From positions 558,001-622,000 of the forward strand of contig NZ_CP039731.1 in the NCBI RefSeq assembly GCF_005155025.1: a DNA stretch of 64,000 nucleotides, in the 5' to 3' direction. Shown here in pieces: positions 36,862 through 45,693 of the stretch. Under the pieces are notes generated by a model, which saw only the letters and a program-made list of their open reading frames with translations, was not told the origin of the DNA and did no database searches. The DNA is from Aquitalea aquatilis (GTDB lineage Bacteria; Pseudomonadota; Gammaproteobacteria; Burkholderiales; Chromobacteriaceae). The translations under genes and the position numbers were made by a program. Each line of letters starts with the position of its first letter. The first letter of the stretch is position 1.

Positions 36862-36886
36862 AAAAGCCCGGCATTGCCGGGCTTTT
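36862..36886. terminator. bidirectional terminator between ubiT and the LysR gene
   Basis: AAAGCCCGGC (36863-36872) and GCCGGGCTTT (36876-36885) form a perfect 10-bp stem with an ATT loop, with A-run and T-run on either side. It serves the two convergent genes. Confidence 0.9.
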
Positions 36887-36906
36887 GACTGTACTGCAAA
36901 GCGGAA

Positions 36907-37872
36907 TCAGGAAACCAGCTGTGCTGCCGCCTTGCGCTTGGCCGACAAATCCAGGCCAGGCAAATCAGCCATCACATCCGGATGATCCGCCAGTTTTTCC
37001 ACCACAAAGTCGACAAACACGCGGGTACGCGGGGCGATATGGTCGCGATGCGGGAAGCAGATGTAGATGGAACGCTCCAGCGATACCACATCAGTCAGCA
37101 CCGCCTCCAGCTCGCCATTGCGGATCAGGTGCACCACTTCGTGCCCCGGCAGCTGCGCCACCCCCATGCCCAGACGTGCCAGCTCGCATACCGCTTCCAT
37201 CTCGTTCAGGGTGTAGGTACCGGTTACTTCCAGCGGAATACGCTCGCCCTTGCGGTCGAATTCCCACTTGTACAGGCGGCCCGAGGTCGGAAACTGGAAG
37301 TTGATGCAATCGTGATTGCTCAATTCTTCGGTCGTCTCCGGACGGCCGTGCTTGTCCCAGTATTCGGGAGAAGCCACCACGTATTGCGGAATCTGTGCCA
37401 GATTACGTGCCACCATGCGGCTGTCCGGCATCATGCCGATGCGCACACCGACATCGTAGCCATCTTCGATCAGGTCGCTGAAATGGTCGTCCAGGCCAAA
37501 GAACACCCGGATCTTGGGATAGCGTTCGCAGAATTCGCCCATGATGGGCAAAATGAAGCGGCGACCAAAAGAGTTGGGCATGCTGACGCGCAGATGACCG
37601 GCCGGTTCATCCCGGCTGGCTTTCAGCTGATTGATGGCCGAATCGAGATTGTTCACCGGTCCGCGGCATTGCGCATAGAAACGGCGTCCATCCTCCGTCA
37701 GGGTCAGTTGGCGGGTAGTCCGGTTGAACAGGCGAACCTCCAGCTCCTGCTCCAGTCGCGCAATGCTTTGACTGATAGCCGCTGGCGATACCCCCAGTTT
37801 TCTTGCAGCATCCGAGAAACTGCCATTCTCGGCAGTGGTCATGAAGACCATCAAGGCTTTTAAAGTATCCAT
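36907..37872 (-). CDS. LysR-family transcriptional regulator
   Basis: The 321-residue regulator has the N-terminal winged helix (about 1-60: FMTTAENGSFSDAARKLGVSPAAISQSIARLEQEL) and a C-terminal effector-binding domain of the CrgA/AaeR-like subgroup (SMPNSFGRRFILPIMGEF, DVGVRIG, LGMGVAQLPGHEV). The neighbour ubiT is convergent and the upstream side is a 900-bp gene-free stretch, so no target gene can be assigned by position. Confidence 0.93.
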   Translation of the reverse strand: MDTLKALMVFMTTAENGSFSDAARKLGVSPAAISQSIARLEQELEVRLFNRTTRQLTLTEDGRRFYAQCRGPVNNLDSAINQLKASRDEPAGHLRVSMPNSFGRRFILPIMGEFCERYPKIRVFFGLDDHFSDLIEDGYDVGVRIGMMPDSRMVARNLAQIPQYVVASPEYWDKHGRPETTEELSNHDCINFQFPTSGRLYKWEFDRKGERIPLEVTGTYTLNEMEAVCELARLGMGVAQLPGHEVVHLIRNGELEAVLTDVVSLERSIYICFPHRDHIAPRTRVFVDFVVEKLADHPDVMADLPGLDLSAKRKAAAQLVS

Positions 37873-38774
37873 AGCTGAAACGTTCCCTGAGCGGCATTGA
37901 ACTCATGCGACCGGTTAATGCACGGCATTCCCCGCCGCGGCTGCATGATTTGCCAACTTCATTATTAAGTAGTTCTTCTTTAAAAAGCGTACACCAGATC
38001 CAGTGAATAATGAAGTTTGACTTACGTTTACGGCCTGAAATGCCAGTAATCTGTTTCAAATTTCACAATTTGGTGGTGTCTTTTGCCACAGGTGAGTAAA
38101 AATCAGTCTGATTTCAAAACACCAAGGCCATCTTGCCATTGGCATTTAATATCAATAACGACAAGTCCTTCCTTGCGCCAGGCGAGTCCCATCCCGCTGG
38201 CTATCCAATGGGCAGCACACGCCCACCCATCAATATTGTTCAAGACTGCAGCAAAATAAAGTTCAAGATTAAACAAAGCTGATACAGCGCAGTTTTGCAG
38301 CTAATGCCCGCCCTTTAGGGCAGGTGTGGACCTTCGCCTGCATTTTTCCGCAATCGCAGCAAAGCTGCCCTGTGCGACATCAAGCCTCCTGGCAATAGCC
38401 GACATCATCCTGCTTTTTTCATGACAAACACGTTCACTCAGCCACAGCTTAAACGCTGGTCGGCTATCGCTCTGGTCCTTGTACAGATGTTGACCCGCCG
38501 TCCTGCCGGAACATCCCGGAAAAAGCATCCCACGCCCCGGAAAATTCCGCGCGATCTTACTGAACATAGAGAAATTACTTATTCAGCATAGCGATCGCTC
38601 TACTTGGGCCTTTAGCTACTGGTTTCGTCTGCTAGCTGCTTAATAAACTCCAGACCAGCCAGCAAGCATCGCTAGTGGGGTCCGGCGCTCAAACTGCCAC
38701 GCCTTCCTGATGAACGCTGGAACATTGCAAGCGGACCACCGTCTTGGCCACCCGACAATGAAGGTCACGTCATC
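37873..38774. other. gene-poor intergenic stretch upstream of the LuxR gene
   Basis: About 900 bp, more AT-rich than its surroundings. I find no credible gene. An imperfect hairpin (GCCCGCCC TTTA GGGC(A)GG, 38305-38325) resembles the end hairpins of IS200/IS605-type elements, and an 88-codon minus-strand frame (38301-38567) ends inside it, but no transposase motif is seen. A 10-bp palindrome AGCGATCGCT lies at 38590-38599. Confidence 0.5.
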
Positions 38775-39566
38775 ATGCATAGCAAGCTTCCCTTTGCTCA
38801 CCCCATACCGGGCAATCTGTCCCCGGCCAGTCAAAAGACCCTGCTGGACTGGATCCATACCGTCGGCCAGATCGAGACCGAAAGCGAACTCAAGCTCTAT
38901 CTGGACCATCTGCAATCGCAGCTTCCTACCAAGCACATGGTGATTACCCTGGGACGCATCAACCAGCACCAGCAACTGCACCGGGTGGAAAAAGTGGTGA
39001 ATGTCAGCTTTCCGGAAGACTGGGTAGAGCACTATATGAGCCACAATTACATCAGCTGTGACCCGGTGCTGCGCTCGGTCATGGGCCAAGGCCCCATCCA
39101 CTGGGCCGACAAGTTTTCCCGCGCCAAGGGACAACAGGAGAAACAGTTCATCCAGGAGATGACCTCCATCGGCATGGGCAACGGCATCAGCTTCAGCGCC
39201 CTGTCCGAGCGCCAGAACCTGGTCTGCGTACTGTCGGTTTCCGGCAGTGAAATCGGCAAGGACAGCCAGCTCACCGAAATGCTCAACAGTCTGCTGCTGC
39301 ATCTGCGCCAGGCCGCTGGCCGGGTGGCCAATCTGGCTCCGGCCGCCCCCGCCGCCATGCCGCTATCGCAACGCGAGTTCGACATTTTCCACTGGATGAG
39401 CCATGGCAAGACCAACTGGGAAATTGCCACCATTCTGGGTATTAGTGAACGGACGGTGAAATTCCACGTCGCCAACATCATCCGCAAACTGAATGCCAAC
39501 AACCGTACCCACGCCATCGTCATCGGCCTGCAACTGGGGCTGACCACTGTGGCCGGCACAATGTAG
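38775..39566 (+). CDS. CviR-like LuxR-family quorum-sensing receptor/regulator
   Basis: The 263-residue protein has a full acyl-homoserine-lactone-binding domain: DWVEHY, the Asp-Pro pair in SCDPVLR, the Trp in IHWAD and the Gly in MGNGISF. It also has a LuxR HTH (LSQREFDIFHWMSHGKTNWEIATILGISERTVKFHV). Length and long stretches such as REFDIFHWMSHGKTNWEIA recall CviR of Chromobacterium violaceum (from memory). GAAGGT eight to ten bases upstream supports the ATG. In C. violaceum the cviI synthase gene overlaps cviR; here no luxI-like gene is present, so it is a solo within this window. Confidence 0.93.
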   Translation: MHSKLPFAHPIPGNLSPASQKTLLDWIHTVGQIETESELKLYLDHLQSQLPTKHMVITLGRINQHQQLHRVEKVVNVSFPEDWVEHYMSHNYISCDPVLRSVMGQGPIHWADKFSRAKGQQEKQFIQEMTSIGMGNGISFSALSERQNLVCVLSVSGSEIGKDSQLTEMLNSLLLHLRQAAGRVANLAPAAPAAMPLSQREFDIFHWMSHGKTNWEIATILGISERTVKFHVANIIRKLNANNRTHAIVIGLQLGLTTVAGTM

Positions 39567-39739
39567 CTGCTGGCAAGGCCACAGGGCCGGCACTACAGCC
39601 AGTAACGACTCTGCCAGCTTGCCGCTAAAATCGGCGCTCCAATGGCAACCGCGCCGCATTGATACGACGCGGTGCTGCCGGCGGAGTTTCAATCTGCAAG
39701 TCTCTTCTTGATTGACCCATGCACTCACCTGAAACATTC

Positions 39740-39766
39740 GGCCCCGGTTTAGCGGGGCCTTTTTTT
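39740..39766 (+). terminator. intrinsic terminator 174 bp after the LuxR gene
   Basis: GGCCCCG (39740-39746) and CGGGGCC (39753-39759) form the stem, followed by seven T. The distance from the LuxR stop leaves a long 3' untranslated stretch (39567-39739), which could carry a processed or independent small RNA. Confidence 0.85.
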
Positions 39767-39768
39767 GG

Positions 39769-39799
39769 CTGTCCTGCATGGTCAGCCACCGCATATAGT
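39769..39799 (+). promoter_or_regulatory. lux-box-like dyad and -10 element upstream of the aldehyde dehydrogenase
   Basis: CTGTCC-TGCAT-GGTCAG (39769-39785) fits the CviR half-sites CTGNCC/GGNCAG exactly but with a 5-bp instead of a 4-bp centre. TATAGT (39794-39799) is a good -10 element, so the dyad covers the -35 position. The dehydrogenase starts at 39906. Confidence 0.35.
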
Positions 39800-39905
39800 G
39801 TGGCCATTCCGGGGTGATCTCCCGCATCTTCCGGTCAAGACCCTGTCGCAAGGCGGGGCGATTTGTTACAGTCGCTGCTCCTGCTGATTCCTTTGCCGAC
39901 CGGCC

Positions 39906-41261
39906 ATGAATGCCTTTACCAGTTGCAACCCAGCCACCGCCGAGGTGGTGTTTACCCGTCCTGGCTGGAGCCAGGCCCAGCTTGACGATGCACTACAGCG
40001 GCTGAAACGCGCCCAGTCCGCCTGGGCGGCCCTGAGCGTGTCACAACGCGCCGAGCGCATGCTGCAATTGGCAGTGCAACTGGAAACCCATCGCGAACAA
40101 CTGGCTGCGCTGGTGACGCTGGAGGTGGGCAAGCGCACCGCGGAGTGCCTGGCCGAAATCGACAAGTCGGCGCAGCTGATACGCTATTACGCCGAGCTGG
40201 CCCCGTCCCTGCTGGCGCCGCAATCGATTCCCACCCAGGCCAGCCAGAGTGGTGTAGCGTTCGAGGCACTGGGCTGTGTGCTGGCGGTGATGCCGTGGAA
40301 CTACCCCATCTGGCAGTTGCTGCGGTTTGCCGTTCCGGCACTGATGGCGGGCAATACCTGCCTGGTCAAACCCGCGCCCTCGGTACCGCAATGCACCCAG
40401 TTGCTGCTGGAACTGGTGCACGCCGCCGGGCTGGATTGCCTGGACATCGCCTGGATCGATCACGAACTGGTAGAAGAAGCCATCCGCCGCAGCGACGCCG
40501 TGGCCTTTACCGGCTCCACCCATACCGGACGCATCATCGCCAGCCTGGCTGGCAAACACCTGAAAAAGACCGTGCTGGAACTGGGCGGCAGCAATCCCTT
40601 TATCGTGCTGGCTGATGCCGATGTCGAGGCAGCCGCGCAGGATGCAGTCAACTCGCGTTTTCGCGATGCCGGCCAAAGCTGCAATGCGGCCAAGCGCATG
40701 ATCGTGGTGCCGGAAATCGCCGAGCAATTTGTTGCCGCCTTTGTCGCCGCCGCCAGTGCATTACGCCCCGGCGACCCGCGCGATCCAGCCACCACACTGT
40801 CACCACTGACCCGCGCCGACCTGCGTGAGGCACTGCATGCGCAAGTACTGGATGCCTGTCATCAGGGCGCGCGTCTGTTGCTGGGCGGCCAATTGCCACC
40901 TGCTCCCGGTTTCTTCTATCCGGCCACGGTGCTGGATCACGTCACCGCCGGCTGTCGTGTCTATCACGAAGAAGTGTTCGGCCCGGTGGCCAGCATCCTG
41001 CGTGCCCGTGACGAGGCCGATGCCATCCGGCTGGCCAATGACACGCCGTTTGGCCTGGGCGCCTCCATCTATACCGCGAACACCACCCATGGCTGGGAAC
41101 TGGCGCGGCAGCTGGAAGTGGGCAGCGTCTTTCTCAACCGCCACACCAGCTCGGATTTGCGTCTGCCCTTTGGCGGCGTAAAAGCCTCTGGCTATGGGCG
41201 CGAGCTGTCAGAATTCGGCCTGTATGAATTCGTCAACGTCAAAACCTATTGGCAGAAATAA
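39906..41261 (+). CDS. sad: NAD(P)-dependent aldehyde dehydrogenase, succinate-semialdehyde (Sad) type
   Basis: The 451-residue enzyme has the ALDH fold with the cofactor motif MPWNYPIWQ, the general base Glu in VLELGGSNP and the catalytic Cys in DAGQSCNAAKR. It most resembles E. coli Sad/YneI, which oxidises succinate semialdehyde to succinate; the substrate here is inferred. It lies directly after the CviR-like regulator and its terminator and has its own promoter with a lux-box-like dyad. It is separate from the following symporter operon (75-bp gap). Confidence 0.88.
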   Translation: MNAFTSCNPATAEVVFTRPGWSQAQLDDALQRLKRAQSAWAALSVSQRAERMLQLAVQLETHREQLAALVTLEVGKRTAECLAEIDKSAQLIRYYAELAPSLLAPQSIPTQASQSGVAFEALGCVLAVMPWNYPIWQLLRFAVPALMAGNTCLVKPAPSVPQCTQLLLELVHAAGLDCLDIAWIDHELVEEAIRRSDAVAFTGSTHTGRIIASLAGKHLKKTVLELGGSNPFIVLADADVEAAAQDAVNSRFRDAGQSCNAAKRMIVVPEIAEQFVAAFVAAASALRPGDPRDPATTLSPLTRADLREALHAQVLDACHQGARLLLGGQLPPAPGFFYPATVLDHVTAGCRVYHEEVFGPVASILRARDEADAIRLANDTPFGLGASIYTANTTHGWELARQLEVGSVFLNRHTSSDLRLPFGGVKASGYGRELSEFGLYEFVNVKTYWQK

Positions 41262-41336
41262 GCAGCACGGCGGCCAGTACGGTGATGCGCTACACTGGCC
41301 TGCTGTTCCGCACTCTGCCGCCCTGCACTCTTTGTC

Positions 41337-41552
41337 ATGATGTTTCGTCGCTCATCCACCGCCCTTCTCGCCTGGCTGGTCTTGCTGGCCTGCCTGGGTT
41401 ATTTCGGCCTGATTGCTACCGCCCCAGCCTTGTTACAGGGTAATGTCGCCGGCTGGCCACGCTCCATCCTGCTGGCCTTGCTGCTGTTTCTGCTGTTTTT
41501 CGCGGTCACACTGTGGCATATCCGGGCGCAAGACCGAAAGCCAGCCGCATGA
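41337..41552 (+). CDS. small membrane protein (YjcH/DUF485-like) paired with a symporter
   Basis: The 71-residue product has two transmembrane helices (ALLAWLVLLACLGYFGLIAT and SILLALLLFLLFFAVTLW). Its size and its position, overlapping the next symporter gene by ATGA, match the small subunits (YjcH in E. coli) found before ActP-type sodium/solute symporters. Sequence similarity to DUF485 is weak, so the assignment rests mainly on context. Confidence 0.7.
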   Translation: MMFRRSSTALLAWLVLLACLGYFGLIATAPALLQGNVAGWPRSILLALLLFLLFFAVTLWHIRAQDRKPAA

Positions 41553-43141
41553 GCCCGGCCACGGTATTTTTCCTGTTGTTCATTGCCGCCAGCCTGCTGT
41601 TGACCCGCCGGGCGGCACGCCTTACCCGTTCTGCCGATGACTTCTATACCGCAGGCGGACAATTACCGGCTTGGCAAAATGGCTTGGCGCTGGCGGGCGA
41701 CTTTCTGTCGGCTGCGGCTTTTCTCGGCTCCATCGGCATGTATCTGGGGCAGGGCTACGATTCCCTGGTGTATGCGGTAGGCACGCTGGCTGGCTGGCCG
41801 CTATTGATGCTGCTATTGGCCGACAAACTGCGGGCGCTGGGGCGCTACAGTGTGGCCGAGGTATTGGCCAGCCGTTTTGACGCGCGCTCGGTACGCTTGA
41901 TGAGCATCATCAGCTCGCTCACCATCACGCTGTTTTATCTGATCGTACAACTGGTCGGGGCCGGCAAGCTGTTGCAGCTGCTGTTCGGCCTGCCCTATCT
42001 GGCCGCCATCGGGCTGGTGGTGGGGCTGATGGTGCTGCAAGTGGGGCTGGGTGGCATGCTGGCCACCAGCTGGATACAAATGACCAAGGCCGCGCTGATG
42101 CTGCTCTGCGCACTGCTGCTGGCCGGCGGGGTGCTGCAACGCTTCGGCTACAGCGCGCCGGCCCTGTTTGCCCAGGTAGACCAGCTCAGCCACGGCCAGG
42201 CGCTATTGCCGGGCAAGTCGCTATCCGACCCGCTGGATGCGCTGTCGCTGGGCCTGGGGCTCAGCCTGGGCCTGCTGGGCTTGCCGCATATCCTGCTACG
42301 CTTTTTCACTGTGGCGGATGGCCGTGCCGCCCGCCGCTCGGTGGGCTGGGCCACCGGCATCGTCGGCCTGTTTTTCCTGCTGAACATCATCATCGGCTAT
42401 GGCGCGCTGGTGCTGGTCGGGCCTGCCGCCCCATTTCACGACGCCGCCGGCAAGCTGCTGGGCGGCGGCAATATGGCGGCGCTGCATCTGGCCTCGCTAC
42501 TGGGCGGGCCATGGCTGCAGGCACTGATTGCCGGCGTGGCTTTTGCCACCATTCTGGCGGTGCTGGCCGGGCTGGCCATGGCGGGTGCCAGTGCCATCAG
42601 CCACGATCTGTATGCCTTGTGGCTGTGCCGTGGTCAGGCCGATCCGCAGCGGGAATGGCAGCTGTCGCGGCTGGCCACCCTGCTGCTGGGCGTGGCCGCC
42701 GTGCTGCTGTCCACTCTGTTCCAGAATCTGAATATCGCCTTTCTGGTGGGTCTGGCCTTTGCCATCGCCGCCTCCAGCAATTTCCCGGTACTGCTGCTGA
42801 CCCTGCACTGGCGCGGCCTGAGTGCGCGCGGGGCACTGGCCGGTGGCTGCTGCGGCATGCTGGCAGCGCTGGGGCTGATCATCACCGGCCCTACCGTATG
42901 GGTGGGCATGCTCGGCCATGCCCGGCCGCTGTTTCCCTATGCCAACCCGGCGCTGTTTTCCGTGCCGCTGGCCTTTGCCGCCGCCTGGCTGGCCTCGGTC
43001 CTCGACAAGACGCCGGGACGCAGCATTGACGCGGCACTGCCACGCGCCGACACTGCCAAGCAACGCCCATCATCATCCGGGCCAGCCTCGCAACAGACAG
43101 ACTGGCCGCCAGCACAACACCGCAATAGAAAAACGACATGA
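41549..43141 (+). CDS. sodium/solute symporter (SSS family, ActP-like)
   Basis: The 530-residue inner-membrane protein has about 13 predicted helices and SSS-family features: DFYTAGGQLPAWQNGLALAGDFLSAAAFLG at the N-terminus and YSVAEVLASRFDARSVR. Relatives take up acetate, pyruvate or other short carboxylates with sodium. The downstream 2-hydroxyacid dehydrogenase suggests a hydroxy- or keto-acid as substrate (inference). The start at 41549 overlaps the small protein stop, and the stop overlaps the GST start. Confidence 0.88.
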   Translation: MSPATVFFLLFIAASLLLTRRAARLTRSADDFYTAGGQLPAWQNGLALAGDFLSAAAFLGSIGMYLGQGYDSLVYAVGTLAGWPLLMLLLADKLRALGRYSVAEVLASRFDARSVRLMSIISSLTITLFYLIVQLVGAGKLLQLLFGLPYLAAIGLVVGLMVLQVGLGGMLATSWIQMTKAALMLLCALLLAGGVLQRFGYSAPALFAQVDQLSHGQALLPGKSLSDPLDALSLGLGLSLGLLGLPHILLRFFTVADGRAARRSVGWATGIVGLFFLLNIIIGYGALVLVGPAAPFHDAAGKLLGGGNMAALHLASLLGGPWLQALIAGVAFATILAVLAGLAMAGASAISHDLYALWLCRGQADPQREWQLSRLATLLLGVAAVLLSTLFQNLNIAFLVGLAFAIAASSNFPVLLLTLHWRGLSARGALAGGCCGMLAALGLIITGPTVWVGMLGHARPLFPYANPALFSVPLAFAAAWLASVLDKTPGRSIDAALPRADTAKQRPSSSGPASQQTDWPPAQHRNRKTT

Positions 43142-43761
43142 CCACACTGACTCTGTACGGCAACTGTTTCTCCGGCCATAGCTACAAGGTGCGCCTGGCA
43201 CTGATGCTGGCCGATGTATCCCATGATTACGTTCATGTCGACCTGGCGCTGCCGCGCGCTGAACGCGCCGAGGATTTCCGCGCCGTCAGCCGCTTTGGCG
43301 AAGTACCGGTCCTGGTGGCCGATGGCACGGCGCTGTGCCAGTCCAATGCCATCCTGCAATGGCTGGCCGACAATTACGGCCGGCTGGATGGTGCGCCAGG
43401 CGAACGCCAGCTGGTGCGCGAATGGCTGTGCTGGGAAAGCAATCGCATTGGTTTCTCACTGCCAAACCTGCGCCTGGCACGCAAATTTTTCCCGCAGCCG
43501 GCCGAGGTTACCGCCTGGCTGGAAGCCCGCGTGCGCGATGATCTGGCCGTGCTGGACAGCACCCTGAGCGCGCACAATTATCTGATCGGAGCCACACCGA
43601 CCATCGCCGACTTTTCCGCCAGTGCCTATCTGTGGTGGCTGGCCGATGCCGGGCTGGATATCGCCGGCTGGCCGCATGTGGCCGCCTGGCTGCAGCGCAT
43701 CAGTCAATTGCCCGGCTGGCAGCATCCGGACGAACTGATGGCGGCGGACATTCCGGACTGA
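43138..43761 (+). CDS. glutathione S-transferase family protein
   Basis: The 207-residue protein has the N-terminal thioredoxin fold (MTTLTLYGNCFSGHSYKVRLAL, EVPVLVADG, QSNAILQWLA with the glutathione-binding Ser) and a C-terminal helical domain (PTIADFSASAYL). The active residue is probably Ser or Cys in NCFSGHS. It is coupled by ATGA to the symporter gene and is 20 bp before the cupin gene. Confidence 0.88.
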   Translation: MTTLTLYGNCFSGHSYKVRLALMLADVSHDYVHVDLALPRAERAEDFRAVSRFGEVPVLVADGTALCQSNAILQWLADNYGRLDGAPGERQLVREWLCWESNRIGFSLPNLRLARKFFPQPAEVTAWLEARVRDDLAVLDSTLSAHNYLIGATPTIADFSASAYLWWLADAGLDIAGWPHVAAWLQRISQLPGWQHPDELMAADIPD

Positions 43762-43781
43762 AGCAAACACGGGGAAGCGCG

Positions 43782-44294
43782 ATGGAACGGCCATCCTGCA
43801 TCAAACACTGGCGCGAACTGCAAGAGCCGGACAACGCCAGTTATCCGGACAGCAGCGAGTTGCTGTCCATCGGCTCGCCGCTGGGACGTTTTTTTGGCCT
43901 GCAGCGCATCGGCATTCATCACGAACTGCTGCCGCCTGGCCGACGCACCTCCTGGCCCCATGCGGAAAAGACCGAAGACGAATTCGTCTACGTGCTGGAA
44001 GGCGAACCGGATGTCTGGCTGGATGGTGTGCTGCACCGCCTGCGGCCCGGCGACACGGTGGGTTTTCCCGCCGGCAGCGGCATTGCCCACAGCTTCCTCA
44101 ACAATACCGCTCATGATGTGCGGCTGCTGTGCGTAGGTGACCGCGACCGCGACGACAACCAGCTGCACTACCCGCTGCATCCGGCCCGCAATCGCGCGCT
44201 TGGCCCCCGCCACTGGGATCATTGCCCCGGCCAGTTGCAAGGCGCACACGACGGCCTGCCGGATGCCTTGCACACGCAACAGGACCATGACTGA
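43782..44294 (+). CDS. cupin-domain protein
   Basis: The 170-residue protein carries one cupin barrel: motif 1 is PPGRRTSWPHAEKTEDEFVYVLEGE and motif 2 is PGDTVGFPAGSGIAHSF. Metal ligands are likely the His/Glu set in these motifs. The start at 43782 has a GGGGA ribosome site; the longer open frame overlaps the GST gene and was rejected. It overlaps the dehydrogenase gene by 8 bp. Function within the operon is unknown. Confidence 0.8.
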   Translation: MERPSCIKHWRELQEPDNASYPDSSELLSIGSPLGRFFGLQRIGIHHELLPPGRRTSWPHAEKTEDEFVYVLEGEPDVWLDGVLHRLRPGDTVGFPAGSGIAHSFLNNTAHDVRLLCVGDRDRDDNQLHYPLHPARNRALGPRHWDHCPGQLQGAHDGLPDALHTQQDHD

Positions 44295-45693
44295 CATGCC
44301 CCAGTTTCTCGCCGCTGTCGCCGCCATCATCGGGGCAGAACACCTGCTGACCCAGGCGCAGGATACCGCCCCCTACGCGCAGGACTACCGCCGCCGCTAT
44401 CAGGGCCTGCCGCTGGCGGTAGCCCTGCCCGCCAGCACGGCCGAAGTGGCCGCGCTGCTGCAGCTGTGCCAGGCGTATCAGGTCGCCGTGGTACCGCAAG
44501 GCGGCAACACCTCCACTTGTGGCGCGGCCACGCCGGATGCCTCCGGCCGCCAGCTGGTGATCGGCCTCGGCCGGCTTAATCGTCTGCGCGCCATCGATAC
44601 CGCCAACGACAGCATCACGGTGGAAGCCGGCATGACGCTGGCCCAGGTACAGCAACTGGCTGCGACAGCCGGCCGGCTGTTTCCGCTCTCGCTGGCCAGC
44701 GAGGGCAGTTGCCAGATCGGCGGCAATCTTTCCACCAATGCTGGCGGGCTGGCCGTGCTGCGCTACGGCACCATGCGCGAACTGACGCTGGGACTGGAAG
44801 TGGTGTTGCCGGACGGCCAGGTACTACATCAGCTATCCGCCCTGCGCAAGGACACCAGCGGGCTGGATGTGAAGCAGCTGTTCATCGGCGCGGAAGGCCA
44901 GCTGGGGCTGATTACCGCCGCCACGCTCAAGCTGTTCCCGCTCCCCACAGCGCACGCCACTGCGCTGCTGGGAGTAAGCAGCAGTCAGGCGGCCATCGAC
45001 CTGCTGTCGGCCTTGCGCCAGGCCTTTGGCGACCGGCTGACCACCTTTGAAATCATGTCGGAAACCTGTCAGCAGCTGCTGGACAAATACCACCCCGGCC
45101 AGTTGCCCTTCATCCAGCCGTGGGCGGTGCTGGTGGAGCTGTCCGACAGCGGCGACAGCCACGCGCTGCAACAGAAACTGGTGGAATGGCTGGCGACCCA
45201 GAATATTGCCGACGGCGTGCTGGCGCACAGCGAGGCCGAACGCCAGCGCCTGTGGCGGCTGCGTGAAGACATGTCGGAAACGCAAAAACGCGACGGTGCC
45301 AGCATCAAGCACGATATCGGCGTACCCAGTTCGGCGATTCCAGACTTTCTGCAGCAATGTGACAGCGCACTGCGCCAGGCCTTTCCCGGCGTGCGCATCA
45401 TTGCCTTCGGTCATGCCGGCGATGGCAATCTGCATTACAACATCAGCTACACCCGGCCGGACAATGCCCATCTGTTCGCGGATGAAGACAGTGTCAACGC
45501 CATCGTCTACGACCAGGTTTATCGCCATCAGGGCACGCTGGCGGCAGAGCATGGCGTGGGCCAGCTCAAGGGGCAGTGGCTGCAGCGCTACAAGGACCCG
45601 GTTGCCCTGCAGCTGATGCGCAGCATCAAGCAGGTGCTGGACCCGCACGGGCTGATGAACCCCGGCAAGTGGTTGTCCACGCTCGGCGATTAA
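44287..45693 (+). CDS. FAD-linked D-2-hydroxyacid dehydrogenase (GlcD/D2HGDH/D-lactate type)
   Basis: The 468-residue flavoprotein has the PCMH-type FAD-binding domain (VVPQGGNTSTCGAA, ASEGSCQIGGNLSTNAGG) and the FAD-oxidase C-terminal domain (KHDIGVPSS, FGHAGDGNLHYNIS, AEHGVGQLK, NPGKW). Length fits D-2-hydroxyglutarate or D-lactate dehydrogenases better than glycolate oxidase GlcD with its extra subunits, and no glcE/glcF genes follow. It is the last gene of the symporter operon. Its TAA stop is the first three bases of repeat copy B. Confidence 0.88.
   Translation: MTDMPQFLAAVAAIIGAEHLLTQAQDTAPYAQDYRRRYQGLPLAVALPASTAEVAALLQLCQAYQVAVVPQGGNTSTCGAATPDASGRQLVIGLGRLNRLRAIDTANDSITVEAGMTLAQVQQLAATAGRLFPLSLASEGSCQIGGNLSTNAGGLAVLRYGTMRELTLGLEVVLPDGQVLHQLSALRKDTSGLDVKQLFIGAEGQLGLITAATLKLFPLPTAHATALLGVSSSQAAIDLLSALRQAFGDRLTTFEIMSETCQQLLDKYHPGQLPFIQPWAVLVELSDSGDSHALQQKLVEWLATQNIADGVLAHSEAERQRLWRLREDMSETQKRDGASIKHDIGVPSSAIPDFLQQCDSALRQAFPGVRIIAFGHAGDGNLHYNISYTRPDNAHLFADEDSVNAIVYDQVYRHQGTLAAEHGVGQLKGQWLQRYKDPVALQLMRSIKQVLDPHGLMNPGKWLSTLGD

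Noticed and set aside
38301-38567. An 88-codon minus-strand frame upstream of the LuxR gene
   Set aside because: Basic, Cys-containing composition without family or ribosome site; kept only as part of a possible IS relic.
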